DNA of 34,975 nt from NCBI GenBank assembly GCA_016194505.1, contig JACQBK010000084.1, forward strand, positions 1-34,975. Direction: 5' to 3'. Source of the DNA: Ignavibacteriales bacterium (GTDB lineage Bacteria; Bacteroidota; Ignavibacteria; UBA10030). The position numbers and the translations under genes were made by a program. Every line of letters begins with the position of its first letter. The first letter of the stretch is position 1. The notes under the pieces are model-generated. The model was not told the DNA's origin, ran no database searches, and saw only the letters and a list, made by a program, of their open reading frames with translations. Below are positions 34,076 through 34,975 of the stretch, in pieces.

Positions 34076-34579
34076 ATGGAAAATAGCCCTTCACCTGAAC
34101 CGCCATCTAAAGTAAAATCCAGCCGTGTACACCTTGACAGATGGATTCTCATTCCCCTTATAGCGATCGCTGTTTTTATAGTCGTTGATAGAGTGCTCGA
34201 ACAATATCATTCCGTGAGAAATCGTGGGCAGTCGGATAATCGAGCCTTCGCGGATTCGGTCAATAAACTTCTTGGCAGCGCGACGTTCACGACTGATGAA
34301 TTAAAACTTGCCGAAAAATTCGAAACGGACACGCTTCCTACCGCATTGAAAACGGGACTCGTCAAACAATTCAAGCGCAATGACGAGATGACTTTTGTTT
34401 TGGTAGATGGAACAAAATGGGTCCGGCAAGAATATACGATGAAGGTTGATTTGATTTTCGAAATTGTCATCACAAATAAAGTTCGGGGATATGCTTCGGC
34501 GCTTCAGGTACGGGATTTTGAAACAGGGAAGCTGTACGCCAACATTCGCCCGCCTGCTACTGTTGAGATGTACGATTAA
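34076..34579 (+). CDS. Small single-pass membrane protein of unknown function
   Basis: A 167-residue protein with a Pro/Ser-rich cytoplasmic N terminus (MENSPSPEPPSK), one transmembrane helix at residues 23-39 (WILIPLIAIAVFIVVD) and an outside domain of about 125 residues. The latter has FVLVDGTKWVRQEYTMKVDL and a C-terminal IRPPATVEMYD. No family is recognised. GAGGA seven bases upstream supports the ATG. It follows the TPR lipoprotein by 77 bases, and both products would face the periplasm. Confidence 0.75.
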   Translation: MENSPSPEPPSKVKSSRVHLDRWILIPLIAIAVFIVVDRVLEQYHSVRNRGQSDNRAFADSVNKLLGSATFTTDELKLAEKFETDTLPTALKTGLVKQFKRNDEMTFVLVDGTKWVRQEYTMKVDLIFEIVITNKVRGYASALQVRDFETGKLYANIRPPATVEMYD

Positions 34580-34605
34580 AGATTTTCCAGACAAGAAAAT
34601 TTTTT

Positions 34606-34672
34606 ACCACGGATTGGCACGGAGATTCACAAAGAAAAGTTTTTTTTGTAGGTCGAACTTCAGTTCGACTTT
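34606..34672. repeat. CACGGA periodic repeat plus hairpin upstream of a broken gene
   Basis: CACGGA recurs at 34608 and 34618 and decays into CACAAAGA, a 10-base periodic repeat of the common degenerate intergenic type. A perfect hairpin GTCGAAC-TTCA-GTTCGAC follows at 34652-34669. Flanking AAAGAAAAGT and ACTTTCTTT can pair outside it. It could act as a terminator for the small membrane protein, since TTTCTTT follows, but the T tract is weak. Confidence 0.55.
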
Positions 34673-34708
34673 CTTTGCAAAATTAAAATTATCCGTACAA
34701 TTCTATGA

Positions 34709-34975
34709 AATTCCGCCGGCTATAATTTTACAAGCACAGAGGAAGTTCATACGCTTGCAGAGGCTTCCGATGGGTTTACCTATCACCGTATTGCAGACTT
34801 TGCGGCGAAAAAATCCTGTTACGTTGTTTATGGATTTGCAGAAAAGGCGGGAAAAATCTTCAACTCAGCGGCGCTTGTTGGTCCATCAGGGTTGATAGGG
34901 GTGTATAGAAAAATTCACCTTTTTGACCGCGAACATTTATTCTTCACGCCGGGGGATTTGGGTTTCCCTGTTTTC
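34709..34975 (+). pseudogene. Carbon-nitrogen hydrolase (nitrilase family), 5'-truncated, runs off window
   Basis: From a TGA at 34706 the frame is open to the window edge. It reads GYNFTSTEEVHTLAEASDGF, CYVVYGFAEKAGKIFNSAALVGP and GVYRKIHLFDREHLFFTPGD. These are unmistakable nitrilase-superfamily blocks, with the catalytic Lys in YRKIHLF. The expected first 50-60 residues, including the catalytic Glu of a PEL-x2-TGY motif, are missing: only S-A precedes GY. A short KLKLSVQFYEI-like stretch in another frame just upstream could be the remains of the N terminus. No start codon is suitable, so the gene looks broken by a deletion next to the repeat. The Cys part lies beyond the window. Confidence 0.65.

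Noticed and set aside
34464-34895. 143-residue plus-strand ORF at the right edge
   Set aside because: Begins inside the small membrane protein gene in another frame, passes through the repeat and covers the nitrilase remnant out of frame.

Overview
The window is a chromosomal segment of a bacterium in the Bacteroidota/Ignavibacteriota/Chlorobiota (FCB) neighbourhood. This placement is inference. It rests on a DUF5683-like protein, a secreted DUF5117-type zinc protease, frequent starts without a Shine-Dalgarno (SD) site, and trp genes arranged trpD-(CBS gene)-trpC-trpF-trpB. No rRNA, tRNA, CRISPR array, insertion sequence or prophage gene was seen. Base composition looks moderate and even throughout.

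Plus strand, 1-17.0 kb: housekeeping and biosynthesis. rpsA (ribosomal protein S1) ends in a strong terminator. mtaB overlaps a DUF5683-like membrane protein, which also ends in a terminator, and truA follows. Next comes a tight tryptophan operon, trpD, CorC-like CBS gene, trpC, trpF, trpB, with 4-base overlaps or gaps of a few bases; trpA, trpE and trpG are not in the window. A second compact operon encodes two glycosyltransferases (GT2, GT4), nadD and the glycogen branching enzyme glgB. A lipoprotein zinc metalloprotease closes this half with its own terminator.

The convergent junction at 17.0-17.1 kb holds two palindromes of identical design, GTCACGG-N6-CCGTGAC, spaced 44 bp apart.

Minus strand, 17.1-32.9 kb: mostly carbohydrate metabolism. 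In transcription order it runs: a lipoprotein of unknown function; a class V aminotransferase broken by one in-frame TGA; 6-phosphofructokinase; an orphan MalG-type ABC permease; a secreted alpha/alpha-barrel glycoside hydrolase (GH); an MGH1-like GH; an APC amino-acid permease; a TPR protein; a single-domain response regulator; and a 1115-residue GH with an added N-terminal flavodoxin/amidotransferase-like domain. The first and last GH are paralogs, one exported and one apparently cytoplasmic. A plausible reading is a sugar or oligosaccharide uptake and breakdown locus feeding glycolysis, next to glycogen synthesis genes on the other strand. The substrate cannot be read from the sequence.

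Plus strand, 33.0-35.0 kb: a TPR lipoprotein, a small single-pass membrane protein, a repeat-rich gap, and the 5'-truncated remains of a carbon-nitrogen hydrolase that runs off the window. Several intergenic gaps carry short perfect hairpins of unrelated sequence and 9-11 nt periodic degenerate repeats.
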